Part shown: positions 32,929-44,045 of the stretch, piece after piece | Position numbering within the stretch: the first letter of the stretch is position 1 | Layout: the number at the start of each line of letters is the position of its first letter | Assembly (NCBI GenBank): GCA_004352715.1 | Contig: SCFE01000069.1 | Location: forward strand, 290,701-354,700 | DNA: 64,000 nucleotides | DNA from: Hofstenia miamia | Taxonomy: Eukaryota > Xenacoelomorpha > Acoela | Direction of reading: 5' to 3' | The notes under the pieces: model-generated | Database searches by the model: none | What the model saw: only the letters and a program-made list of their open reading frames with translations | What the model was told of the DNA's origin: nothing | Position numbers and translations under genes: made by a program

Positions 32929-33820
32929 ACGGCACCACCTCAGCTCAACTGGAACTAATTATGTGTACCTTATGTTAGCTCGGTGCATGCACTCAAGTAA
33001 AGTTGTAACTGACTTAAACTCAAAGTTGTAAAGTGTTTGTTGTTTTGATTTAGTAAAGCAACCGGGCATTGACACTAACTGCATTTACAAAATATTAGAA
33101 TAGCCATTACCGTAAAACTATCGGCTTAATTATTTAAGTAATAAGATTGCAGTTTCCTACACCTACATTTAATAGTATTACATGTAAGGTCATTTATCAA
33201 GTCAATTATAGTCGAGTCTCCTACATTTAAGAATATATATATATATCCCTAAGTGTCGACTATCCAGTCGTTTCAGGCATTGATTATTTCATACATGTAT
33301 TGATCGATAGTCAGACTAGGCAAGAATCGAAAAACTCCTAACTGTAACATAAGTGCGGTTTCATGACTGGCACAAGGACCCTTAGAATCGATCCCATGAT
33401 GGAATCCAGCCACTACTCGACACAACTTGCCTAGCTGCACATTTTACTAAATAATCAAACCAGATAAGAGTAGAATGAAAAATAAAATAAACTCCGAAGA
33501 ATTTATTGTTCATCAAAATTCTGGTTGAATCAAAGCTATTTATAAAAATTCTACAAAAGTACCTGCCGATTTTAAATTTCAAATGATTCGTCTGCCAAAA
33601 TGGCTGTTCCTACATAAGCGTTATTTCGCTCAATTTAATTTGTCAAATGTTTCTTGATCGGCTAACAAGTTTTCTTAATTTGAACAATATTAAAGCTTAG
33701 TTGCATCTTACAAAAATAACTAAGATCAATAACTAAATTTTTACAATCAATTCTAATTAATATTAATCATTCGACATTGTTCTTCACTAGCAGCTTAGTT
33801 GCTTTTGGATGATGCTACAC
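32690..33820 (-). mobile_element. Solo LTR of a gypsy-type element, minus strand, 4-bp target duplication
   Basis: Written on the plus strand it begins TGTAACATCCTCCACC and ends GGATGATGCTACA. It is the reverse complement of the LTR at 47699-48848. The original left edge is at 32273, preceded by CCAA (32269-32272); CCAA follows the right edge (33821-33824), a 4-bp target duplication. No internal region is attached, so it is a solo LTR. It lies antisense inside the extra ORF, whose codon phase is preserved across the insertion when one CCAA is counted. Confidence 0.8.
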
Positions 33821-35719
33821 CAATACCAGTAAACATAAAACAATGGTTGTTACAGTATGTGGATATACTATCATTATTGCCAACTAAGAAAGTAAAACAA
33901 AAGTTCGAAAAATACTACACATGATTGTTAATGCAGCAACATACGCTGGGCAGACCGAGTATTGTAGAACTTGCCAACAAAACAGGAATATGCCCTGCTG
34001 AGATTGACATATTAAATGATGAAGCAAAAAAGTTTATGTGGGGAGTGATGTCAAATACGAAATTAAGAGTGCTGAAACAGCAACCATGGATGTCAACTCA
34101 TAATCTAATAAGAAGAGAAAGTGCCCATACATTAGAAACAATTCAAGAGATAGTGGCAAAAGAAATAAACAAAATGATCATGCATGAGATGAAGAAGTAC
34201 ATTAGAGAATATCCACAATGTGCTTACACTAAGATAATTAAGAAATCAGAGATCATGCAAAAAGAAGGAGAAAATAGACCAATAGAGATTATAGAGATGG
34301 TTAGCAAATCACAAGAAGAAATGAGAATGGAAGAGTTATTGCTACAATCAAATGCAATCACACTAACCCCAAACACACAAAGAGAAATAGATAAAGTCAA
34401 TTTGGAAAAGTGAGGCGAAAAGGAGCTGAGTGAAATATCCTGGGTCGATACTGATGACAAACATCTCCTGGTAGAGATAACTGTACAAAGAGAGAAGACA
34501 GACAACATAGTACAGAGAATATATGGTGAAGTATATGGAAGAGAAATGAAGTCTAGGATAAAGATACTTTGTATGGAAGCATTCACTAAGCAAGAGATAA
34601 ATCAAATGTTACAGCCAAATAATCAGTTAGCTGTTGATATTGAATGTATTACATTGAAATTTATGATGAAGGCTGAAACTGCACAGAACCTCATGAGACA
34701 TGGATTAACCAATATGTTTTGGGAGAATATAAAGACAAGCAAAAACAATTATCCTGCAACTTTTGGAATGGCAACAATGTCATGAATGGAGGGATCATAC
34801 AAAGAAATCAAAAAACAAACATTAACGACATTACTAAAGTGTACACTGCCACCAACAGTTTTTGTACCTATGCTATTACCAACATGGCAAATGAAAAATA
34901 AGAAAGCAGTAAAAGCTTTATGGCATGAAGAGAACACATACGTGAACAAATTGGAAGATGCAGAAAGAATTGTAAGAGACAAAAGATATAAGAAGTCAAA
35001 AGAAATTCTCGTCAGAAATGACAATAAAGAGAGGATATATATTGAAGGAACAGTAAAGCCATATGATTTATACTGTGACAGAGAAGCAGTACACAAACAA
35101 ATAAAGAAGGTGAGGAACAAAATCAAAATAAGAAGTACACAAACAGTGATGTTATTCTTAGGAATAAATGATATAGTATGGGGTGAATTATGGAGTCCTC
35201 ATTACAGATACTACAATGTCATGAGAAGAGTGGAAATTATAACAATGATATGATTAGTAAAGAATGATCCAGATCAAATAACGCAAGAAGAGGTGGAAAA
35301 TAACATAAATACATTTTATGATGAGGCGTCAATATCTAAATCATTGAGGTCTACATATGAGTTCTTTTATCCCAATACAACAGTATGCCTGGAACTGGCA
35401 CATATGAGTAGAGTGGATGCAATGATGATGCTCATGATAGCGATCAAATGCTTGAAACTATATGAAAAGTATTACAAGGAGTTCAATGGCAAACTAAATG
35501 AACTGAGGAGCATGTGTATGATTTCAAACAAATTGAAAAATCCTATGTTTTTGAGACATAAGAAAATGGTGACAATGAAGAAGGAAGTGGTGCTTAAGCT
35601 AACAAAAGATGAAAGGTTCAAGAAAACAGAATGGGAGATGCTAGATGCTAACATGATGATAAAACAGGCTGTAGAGATGGTCCATGGAGAAAGAGTCGTG
35701 ATCCTTAATTAGCTATGCT

Positions 35720-35729
35720 GGAGGGGGAG
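35720..35729 (+). other. Polypurine tract before the 3' LTR
   Basis: GGAGGGGGAG immediately precedes TGTAACATAATCC. A purine tract at this position primes plus-strand DNA synthesis in LTR retroelements. The same place before 45704 has the weaker GCTGAGGAGAGCA. Confidence 0.7.
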
Positions 35730-36143
35730 TGTAACATAATCCAATCATGTGTGGTCAAGTTAAGAGAAATGAAGGAAAGAACTAAGACTAAAATGTTGAA
35801 TAAATATTTATTGTAAACACATGATGACAATTAGTTAATTCATTTGTAAAATTACAATACAGTATTTTTGCATATTAATTAATTTGGCAATGTATTTGAC
35901 AAATGGTGAATGACCAAAGTTGCAAACACTAATTAATGCTGACGTGCATAATAGGCAATCAGCAGATGAAGGAAAATCAGAGAATCGAAATTTTTCAACA
36001 ACTTAGATTAACAGGTACTAGCCAAATATTTGAATGTTTATTAATTGCAAGTATTAAAGTAGTGTGATTTATTATTTTGGTGATGACGTTAATTCATTGG
36101 AGTTACTTTGCTTTTCTTTGTCAGGTTATTTTATTAATTGTCA
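35730..36143 (+). mobile_element. 3' LTR, truncated by the inverted duplication
   Basis: The LTR starts TGTAACATAATCC after the polypurine tract. It shares a TTAACAGGTACTAG block and an AATTCATTGGAGTTACTTTG block with the solo LTR at 47699-48848 (AATTCTTCGGAGTTTATTTA there). At 36144 it is cut by the inner edge of the right inverted arm, so its 3' half is missing. Confidence 0.65.
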
Positions 36144-36242
36144 TCTGTAACAAAAAATGAGATACTTAGTAAGTACTATGCATTCAACATGTATACAATA
36201 CGAAATAACGAGATCAAGAATGAGCTTAATACAGTAATAAAA

Positions 36243-36370
36243 AATATCCGAAATTCATTGGCATGTTGTCCGAATTTCATTGGTAACTTGTCCGAAATTC
36301 AATATCACATTTCCGAAATTCATTTGCACATTTCCGAAATTCATTGGCACATTTCCGAAATTCATCTGTA
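36243..36370. repeat. Minisatellite, reverse complement of 19530-19650
   Basis: Six units of TTTCCGAAATTCATTTGCACA-like sequence (last base included in the next unit) lie at the inner end of the right arm. The frame through them is mirrored at 19525-19839 and is treated as repeat, not gene. Confidence 0.7.
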
Positions 36371-36439
36371 AAAGGTGTAGTTCTCTTAAAGTAGATGGCT
36401 AAATTCAATCATTGACTTACATTTTGATAGCATAAGTTC

Positions 36440-37800
36440 TCATAGAGAAATTTTAGTTAACTAATTCTTTAAATATCTGATTTAAATGATCTAATATCCT
36501 TTTACCAGTAAATTTTGTATTATTAATATATATTTCTGAAATTTCACTATTGAGCCCATTCAATTTCCCAGTGAAACAGTTTAAAAATTTCTACTTTTGT
36601 TTAGAAGAATTTTAGTTTTCAAAAAATTGACGTTGTTTTAAAGTTGAATATTTAGCGCATAAGTCCTTAATTAATTTTTTGATCTTTCATAATTAGTCCA
36701 ATTTATTTCGGTCGGATTATATCTAACTAGTTTCTGCTTTAGGTTTGCAGTAATCTTATTTACTTGATTATCATTTGCCCTTAAATTAAATCTTTGTGAT
36801 TAGTTGATTACCTGGCGGGCCGTGCTACTTTGTTTAGGGCTTGATTGATCTGTGTCACGATGTAATTTAACGTGTGGGAACAAGAATTTAGAGTAAAAAT
36901 ATTGTCGAATGGAACATTTTTAAGTATATTTTCAATGATGCCATCTAAAAAAATTTTTAAACTTAGAAAGCTTAACTTGAATTTTACTAATATCAATACA
37001 CAGTCCTTTATCACTAAAGAATTCAGGGATATAAGTTTTATATATAGTTTCCGAATTAGATAAAAAATAACCAATTAATTTCGTTTTTCGAGTGGGAGTC
37101 TGAGTGTTGTTTATTTTTAAATTATAAGCATCGCATAATTCTTTCAATGAATTTTTTTTGCAAAGCATTGAAATAGTTAATGTTAAAGTCACCTAATATA
37201 TTTAGTGAATAGGTATTGCTAGGAATATCTGAAATTTTTTGTATTTGAACTTTATATACTCTACAAGAAAGTTCTTACTTAGATAATAGGAAACATTAAT
37301 TAATTCATTTCTAGGTGATGTAATTTCGATCCATTATGATTCAAAAACAGAATCATCTGATTCAAATACTTTTTTATGATTTGATTTAAAACTTTTGTTA
37401 CAATTAGCATAATGCCACCATCTCTACTATCCATATTTTAAACAAAAACATTAGTATTTTTAAATTCTAGATTAAACAAATTTGGATTGATATAATTGTT
37501 TAGCCAAGTTTCTGAATATAAAAAATTTAATTTGAGACAAATTGAGTTGCAATTTTAAGAAAATGATTTCTATTTGAATTCAGACTTCTAGCATTTAGAT
37601 AAATACATTAAAAAACATATTTTTAACGATTTTGCAAATTCTCAATATTAATTTCATCTAAAATTGGGTGAAGATTTAATTCCACATCTCCTGCTAAGCT
37701 AATTAAATGATTAAAAAAGTAGTCACAGATGAAAGTAAGAAAAGATTTACTAAATTTTATTGATATTTCATAGTAGTGTTGATAATGCAGTTTGCTAGCA
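36440..37800 (-). pseudogene. 5' part of CR1-like LINE with 2A-like remnant (right arm copy)
   Basis: This is the inverted copy of 18100-19450. It carries the same degraded endonuclease pieces and the LAGDVELNLHP remnant at 37665-37697 (minus strand). The same stops occur in both arms, so the LINE was already dead when the duplication formed. Confidence 0.65.
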
Positions 37801-37951
37801 ATACAAATATAAACAATACGTTCCAAGCGTTTACCTTGTTCATTGGAATGGGGCACGGTGTAGGGTGGGATAAACGTTGGGTGTTGGCAATTGGGCATAG
37901 CGTGTTTTGTAGGATGCTGTGTTGGCATTGGAAATTGTGGGTTGACGCAAG

Positions 37952-38666
37952 CAGAGATGGAAGTGGGGCAGATTTTTGTGAACTGTCATGCCCCGCCCCA
38001 CGGAATTTGTGTCCTTTCTTATTTTCACCTGTTAACATCTGCCCCACATTGCACCACGTTTTATATTCTACCGCTCCAAATTAACTTACTATAAAATTCT
38101 GCTCCAAAATTTCTTACTGTATTTTATAGCTCCATATTTGTCGTATGACAATCTTCAATGCCCCACATTACACCACCCCTAAAATATTTTGAATCCTTAC
38201 TTCCTAGAAGATGCAGAAATATTTTAAATGTTATTTCCACTATTACAACCAATAGAAATCTACTAACGTTATTAATAGCAAAATGAAATTTAATTTTAAC
38301 ACTGTAAACCTTTTTATAAAGCTAATATTTCAAATAATGCATATTTATGCAAATACAATTTCACTCCTTCCACTCTAATTGCAAAGCCAATTGACTACAA
38401 ATCAAATCAAAATGATTTTGCTGATGTCATTGAATTTCACTAAAAGCCAAAAATGCATGGTAATTAATTTTTCACAAAAAATCATTTTTTAAGCAGAGAA
38501 ATTTGATGTAAAAAAATCCTTTTATAATCTCAAAATTTGGCAATCTCTTACTTCAATCTTTCGTAATAAAAAAGTGTTTCTGCCCCACTTTTGAACCATG
38601 GGTACCCACTTTAGAAAGATTTGCCCCATACCCGCCCCGACCTGCCCAGTTCCACTTCCATCTATG
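37952..38666 (-). mobile_element. Non-autonomous hAT-like element (right arm copy)
   Basis: This is the reverse complement of the element at 17234-17949, with CAGAGATGGAAGTGG at 37952 and its inverted partner ending CCACTTCCATCTATG at 38666. The flanking GACGCAAG and GACGCAAA are the same near-perfect 8-bp duplication. It was copied with the arm rather than inserted independently. Confidence 0.75.
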
Positions 38667-39591
38667 GACGCAAAGCACGAATATGACTCGGGACAGTTGA
38701 ATAAGTGTAAAAGAACCTCCTTAGATTACGGATGAAGACTAAGAGATCTTTATCCGACAGATGGATGCCATCATACGCAAGGAGAATTGAATTTATTGAG
38801 TGTGGTGAAAAAAGGAAATGATCAAAGACTGAGATGACACTAAAACGACGTTGTTTCTTTTTGTTTTTTATTAAAGCGCTAGTTGCATCAAGGATCGCAA
38901 CGCCACCAAACGCTTTTACATTAAATTTTGCATCTAGTAAATGGTTTACATTGCTTCTTAGAAGTTATCTACTCCGATATTTTTTAAGAAATCTTAACGT
39001 GAACCATTGTAGGGACAGGATAATTTAGGACGTTAATTAAAAATTATTAAAAGAATTAAAATTTTCCGACGTTGATCCGGGCATTATTAACTGCAAAATC
39101 CACGTTTTATTAAGGTCAATTCTTTAAAAAATTTCCATTAGGGTTTTGAAATTGGGAAAAAGTCAGATCGACTTGTAATTCTTTTATTATCTTCTAAACT
39201 TTTCATTTTACACCTAGAAAGTATTTTTCAATGTCACTTTAATGAACCCAAGATCTGATTTTTCAAATATCCAGCTGGGAATATATACTTCAAGAACCAA
39301 TCTAAGTGTGGGAAATTGTTCAAATGTGTAGATTATTGTATAATATCATTTAGTTTATCATTTAGCAGTGAGATGTACTAATATTAAATAAAAAATTACA
39401 ATAAAATATAATAGACCCTTATTTATATTTAGCAACTTTATAATTGTTCAACTTAGTTAGCATTGAGAGCCCTTATAATAGTCCATGTTTCCAAAATTCT
39501 GAAGGCCCTTTCTCCTTTACTAGGTCAAACATAAGCACTATTGAAGCAATGTATAACACAGCTACCAACCAAGTTATTTCAAATTAAACAA

Positions 39592-41250
39592 GAACTAAAT
39601 AGTGCTAAGGGCGCTGAATATTATGGAGAGGGCTCTCAATACAAGAAAATCCCTAAAAATCAGCTATTCAGCGCCATACTAATAGTAGTAAAAGCAAATT
39701 TATTGCTTAAAACATAAAAATCTTTGAGAACATTCATTTAATTTAATATAATGTTTTAAAAACGAAATTGCGGCTTGACCAATTTGAATTTAAATAATAT
39801 TGATAACATATGCATTTGAATTTGATAATAAGGAGATAATATTTTGTATTTTAATCGGTAATCAGATGCATTGTCGTGTTCTTGAGAAAAATTGAGTATT
39901 TTAAGGGACCAATTAAAAGTTTTAGACAAAAGGATGTGATGTTTTGAATTAATATTTGTAAATAGGAATGAGAAATATTGAAAGTGTGAAAGTCAGAGTG
40001 CATTTATTAATTGTTTGTGGTACGTATTTGAAATATTTCTAAGATGATAAAGATACCTAACTCCAGAACTAGGTTGCCAGTTCCAAGAGAAGTTAAGAAA
40101 AGCAAGTTAGCAGTAGAGACAGCAAAAGTCAATAAATTGTTGGAGAGGATAGATGCTAGGAGTGTCACAGAAGTAAATAACTTAGTGTATGCAGTTGCAT
40201 GTGAGGTGCTGAAAAATGTAGGCATGGACATGAAAAAGAAAAGAGAACAAGAAGATAAGAGAAACAGAAAGCCAGCAAGGGGGAGAAGAATTGAGAAAAA
40301 AGTGGCAATGATTAAGCAGCAAATAGGGAAGATCAGGACAAGTGAGGCAGTACAGGACAGGTGCAGGGTAGGTAAGAGCAAGACTATAGAAACTGCAAGA
40401 GAAGAGTTTAAGCAGTGATTATTTGCAGATGCTGAGAAACTAAGAAAATATAGGGCAAAGCGGCAAGAGACAATGTGATGTTGGAAAGAGAGCATACCAG
40501 AGTAGGATGGAATTACAGAGTCAAACAAGGTATAGGCAGAAAGCAATGCATGGAGAATGCTGAAGGAACACAGAAAAGTATGACAGAGAAAAAGCAACAA
40601 GTGGTTAAGGAAGGCAGGACTGGAAAGAGAAACAGAAGCACTGATAATGGCAGCACAGGAGCAAGCAATAAGAACAAACTGGGTGAAAAAGCATATAGAC
40701 AGAAGAGTGGAAGTAAGTGATAAGTGTAGGCTATGTAAGAAAGAGTGTGAGAGCGTAGATCATCTGATAGCAGGTTGTGAGTAGTTCGCGCAGAATGACT
40801 ATAAGTTCAAGCATGATAAGGCTGGCCGAATGGTACACTGGAGCTTGAGCAGGCATCATGGGTTAGAAGCAGGCGACAAGTGGTATGAGCACATGCCAAA
40901 TGACATCATAGAAAATGAGAAGGTTACCATACTGTGGGATTTCAACATCCAGACAAGCAAGGCAATAGAAGCATGGAGACCAGACATAGTAGTGGTAGAC
41001 AGAGAGAAAATATTGGGAACCGTGATAGACATAGCAGTCCCAAAGGATAGGAATTTGGAAATCAAGGAAAAGAGAAGATATACAAGTACAGGGAGTTGGC
41101 AGGAGAAATAGAAAGGCTGTGGAAGTTAAAGAAGGTTAAAGTAGTCCCAGAACAGCTAGATTCCTATTAAAAGCTCTCAGACTACCTTGGAACTGATTAG
41201 TTCCCTGAGCTGAGAGGGATACCAGCATCAAGCTGTAAAAAGTAATGAAA
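39592..41250 (+). pseudogene. LINE of restriction-like-endonuclease type, reverse transcriptase deleted
   Basis: Only the two ends of an ORF remain. The N-terminal part (40044-40418) reads SKLAVETAKVNKLLERIDAR, SVTEVNNLVYAVACEVLKNV and RRIEKKVAMIKQQIGKIR, similar to pre-RT regions of some restriction-endonuclease-type LINEs. The C-terminal part reads AQEQAIRTNWV and a CCHC finger CRLCKKECESVDHLIAGCE (about 40725-40783). KHDKAGRMVHW and WYEHMPNDIIENEKVTILWD follow, then the PD-(D/E)XK-like nuclease core RPDIVVVDREK...VIDIAVP (40979-41045). These elements integrate by target-primed reverse transcription, with nicking by this nuclease. The whole reverse transcriptase (about 1.3 kb or more) is missing, and frameshifts occur around 40420-40720. 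It ends in a (AAT)n tail. The copy lies in the part of the right arm absent from the left arm. The 5' limit is uncertain. Confidence 0.75.
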
Positions 41251-41251
41251 T

Positions 41252-41270
41252 ATTAATAATAATAATAATA

Positions 41271-41329
<59 letters not shown>

Positions 41330-41342
41330 TTAATAATAATAA
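41252..41342. repeat. (AAT)n microsatellite shared by two LINE 3' ends
   Basis: About 30 AAT units with a few interruptions. The plus-strand LINE ends into it from the left and the minus-strand LINE from the right, so the array serves as the simple-sequence tail of both. Confidence 0.9.
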
Positions 41343-43380
41343 GAGTCAAGGCAAATTTATTGCATAATATATGTATACAAAAAATCTACAAACTAACACA
41401 TGACAAAAAAATCAAATATAAGCAAATTAATATGTACAATACATAGTATTATAATCAATGTTTTTGTAAGTTCTCAATGTTGGATATATGCTTCGAATGT
41501 ATGAAGTGTATTACCATCCCCTAATGTGTATTGTTTTATTAGAAGAAATTGTTTTAATTTTTTTCTAAATTTTTTATAGTTATATTCTATTCGCGTTTCA
41601 TAATCTAAATTATTCCACAATCTAATTGATATATGATGAAAGCCATTAGGATTTTTATTAAACACAGAAATTTTTGCGATCACTCATTTAATTTAATATA
41701 TTCATTAAGGAAAGGGAGAGATGTTTGTAGAGTTATTATAAGATATATTAGAATTTATTTGTTATAATAGATAGAATTGCGTCTTGGGTGGTATGGCCAT
41801 TGCAAAATCCAATTGTTTATGTGTTAGGATGTTTTCAGATTTTAGGAATGCGTTTGTTTGAACATACAGAAGTTTTTCAAAGAGTTTGCTAAAAGGATGT
41901 GTAATACAAATGGGTCTATAATTTTTGCGTTTAGGTTGTCACCTTTTATAGATATGTATAGTAGTTATATCTGATTTTTTTAGGTCTGGAAATTCACAAT
42001 CAATAATATATTGATTAAATGCGACTAACAATTGTTCTCCAAAAATAGGAAAAAAACGTTTGATAATAAAAAAGGGAGATTATAAGAAGCGGCTGATTTG
42101 TTTTTTAACAATGTTTTCTAATTTATTGATTATAGCAAGTCTAAAGGAAAATTGTTTTGATTGTTTGAGATTACCAGAATTTTGTTTCTTCTTATAAGAT
42201 GAGAAATTGAATTTTCAAGTTCTTTGAATGGTGAATTAAAATGATTTAGTATTTGAGTTTTGTCTGTAACGGTAGTATTATTGATGTTTAATTCATTTAT
42301 TTCGGATGAAAGACCTTTAGATTTTCCAATAAATTTATGGATGTATCGCCATTTTTCTCAAGTAGAGTTTAATTAAAGAATTTTTGCCAAGCTTTAGATA
42401 AATTTTTTGTTCTTAATTGCTTAATTGTTTTCTTTGATCTTTCATAATTGGTCCAAATAGACTTTGTCGGGTCGGATTTCACAAGATCAAATAATTCTCG
42501 TTTAATTGATACTAGTTCATGGACTTGATTATTATTGGTGTTTGAAAAAGGAAAGTTAATTGCTTTAATCTTAACCCATCACATCTTAATTGATGCAACG
42601 CTGTTTAATGCCTTGTAGATTCCATTTGCAATGTAATTTATCATTTGAGGTCCAGATTTTAATATAGTTAAATGGGGTATTTTTACAGCCTTTTCCATTT
42701 TTTCATCTGGGTAAGATAAATAGTCTCTTGCATTTAGAATTTTAAATTGTTTGCTTTTAGTAGTTTTGTCTCTAATATATGTACACAGTGCATGATCATT
42801 AAATGATTCAAACATTAAAGATTTGAAAGAAAATTCAGAATTAGTAAAAAGTATTCAATTAAATTGTTCATGCAAGTTGGAAAAACTGTATTTTCACAAT
42901 GAAGATTACAAGTAGCAGGCATTTCATTTATAGAATTTCGTTCAGAAGAGTTAAAGTAATTAATAGTAAAGTCACTTGATATCTTTAGAGAGATATAATT
43001 ATTAAGTATATGACATTTCGTTTACATTATAATTCAGATATTTGACTAGATAAATTTTATTTGTATTATAAATTACGTTTATCAATTATTTTGGAAACAG
43101 TTCCCTATTGATTTTATTTCTATCCGCAGTGATTCAAATATTTTATGATAAATTTCGTATTCAGATTTTTTGACTGGTTTTATAGATTTTAGCTAAATTA
43201 TCATAAGTCCACCACCTCAACTTTAAAAGTTTGTTTGTCTAGATTAAACAAGTTACTGTCGATATCAGGCTTAAGCCAGGTTTCTTTAATTTCAGAAAAT
43301 TGCCTTTTTTCAATTATTGTAATCAACTTTAAGTAATAATTTCCATTTGAATTAAGGTTTCTAGCATTAAGGTATATCTT
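41343..43380 (-). pseudogene. CR1-like LINE, minus strand, catalytic core deleted (right arm)
   Basis: On the minus strand the order is: ETWL-type endonuclease remnant (near 43290), MFESFNDHALCTYI (42579-42815), linker, NYRPICITHPFSKLFEKLLY (near 41880-41910), FCNGHTTQDAILSI (near 41780), then abruptly the C-terminus, KISVFNKNPNGFHHISIRLW and KQFLLIKQYTLGDGNTLHTF (41474-41683). The YADD-bearing palm is missing. The left arm copy (14848-16215) has lost everything beyond 42020 here. It ends at the (AAT)n array. Frameshifts and stops are present throughout the 5' part, whereas the C-terminal 69 codons are open. Confidence 0.7.
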
Positions 43381-43439
43381 TAAAGTTATTAGAATAGTTA
43401 TTTAATTCGAATTCAATTTCGGATTTCTTTAACAATCGC

Positions 43440-43690
43440 AAACATTTCTGTATTTAAGTAACAATTTTAATAGTTTTTATTACATACCAATAAAATTGTG
43501 GAATAATTTAGAATATAAAAAGCTAGTAGAAAATATTTTTAAAAAGATTAGAAAATAACTACTGAAATAACGGCTAAAAAACAATGGATACTAAGAGACA
43601 GCAACACACTTCATGCATTCCAGACATTTGAACAATATTGAACACCTACACAAACATTCACACAAACATTAATTTTTTTATTATTATATA
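43440..43690 (+). pseudogene. LINE 3' end remnant (right arm)
   Basis: This is the inverted copy of 14575-14825. It contains the GAGACAGCAACACACTTCAT stretch of the decayed C-terminus, running head to head with the LINE on the minus strand. Confidence 0.5.
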
Positions 43691-43914
43691 TTGTGTTTAT
43701 CAGTTTGTAGCTTTAGATTTGCCTATATTATATTTTATTTGCAGGGATCATGACAAGAATTTTTTTGAGGGGGCCAACTGTTTGTAAAAAATGAATAAAT
43801 TTTTTTCTTGGAAGCTTGCTAAATAACTTAGAATGGCAATTTAATGCAAGAAAACAACACTAGCAAAAGTGTTGCGAGCTTCAATGTTCCTCTGAAAACC
43901 GAACATCCCATGTA

Positions 43915-44045
43915 GCCACCACCAGGAGTCCACTGGTGGGGAATTATTTGCATCCGCAGCCACCAGTGACGCACCAGTAGACCACTGGTGTAGAAGAAGT
44001 GGCAGTAGTAACAATTGCAGCCAATCATAGCCACCAGTGGACAAC
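43915..44045. repeat. CCACTGGTGG repeat (right arm)
   Basis: This is the reverse complement of the array at 14070-14356, but in a single copy without gap. It supports the view that the doubled copy in the left arm is an assembly product. Confidence 0.65.

Larger units (their letters stand above)
31040..35712 (+). pseudogene. Long extra ORF of the gypsy-type element, function unknown, interrupted by an LTR
   Basis: This is an unrecognised, once continuous reading frame of about 1000 codons lying between pol and the 3' LTR. Pieces in order: a Ser/Thr-rich N-terminus (EQPSTSSFATHSLQPFSHKQ); 31313-31816 with HLMVIYFIKQIEMTSRNLE, KIKVIVIARTQSKEEMPEF and ENVFIMDKSG, an alternating strand-helix pattern; 31936-32250; then, after the inserted LTR, 33925-34413, 34546-34785, 34786-35253 with TVMLFLGINDIVWGELW and NVMRRVEIITMI, and 35293-35712 with LAHMSRVDAMMMLMI. 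Single stops or frameshifts separate the pieces. No signal peptide or clear membrane anchor is seen, so it does not look like a typical envelope protein. GxND after a hydrophobic strand recalls SGNH hydrolases, but this is speculative. Related copies end at 26490 and 45690. It ends at a polypurine tract. Confidence 0.6.

Noticed and set aside
31040-35712. Extra ORF as a retroviral-type envelope gene
   Set aside because: The position fits, but no signal peptide, cleavage site, fusion-peptide-like segment or membrane anchor was recognised. It is left as unknown.
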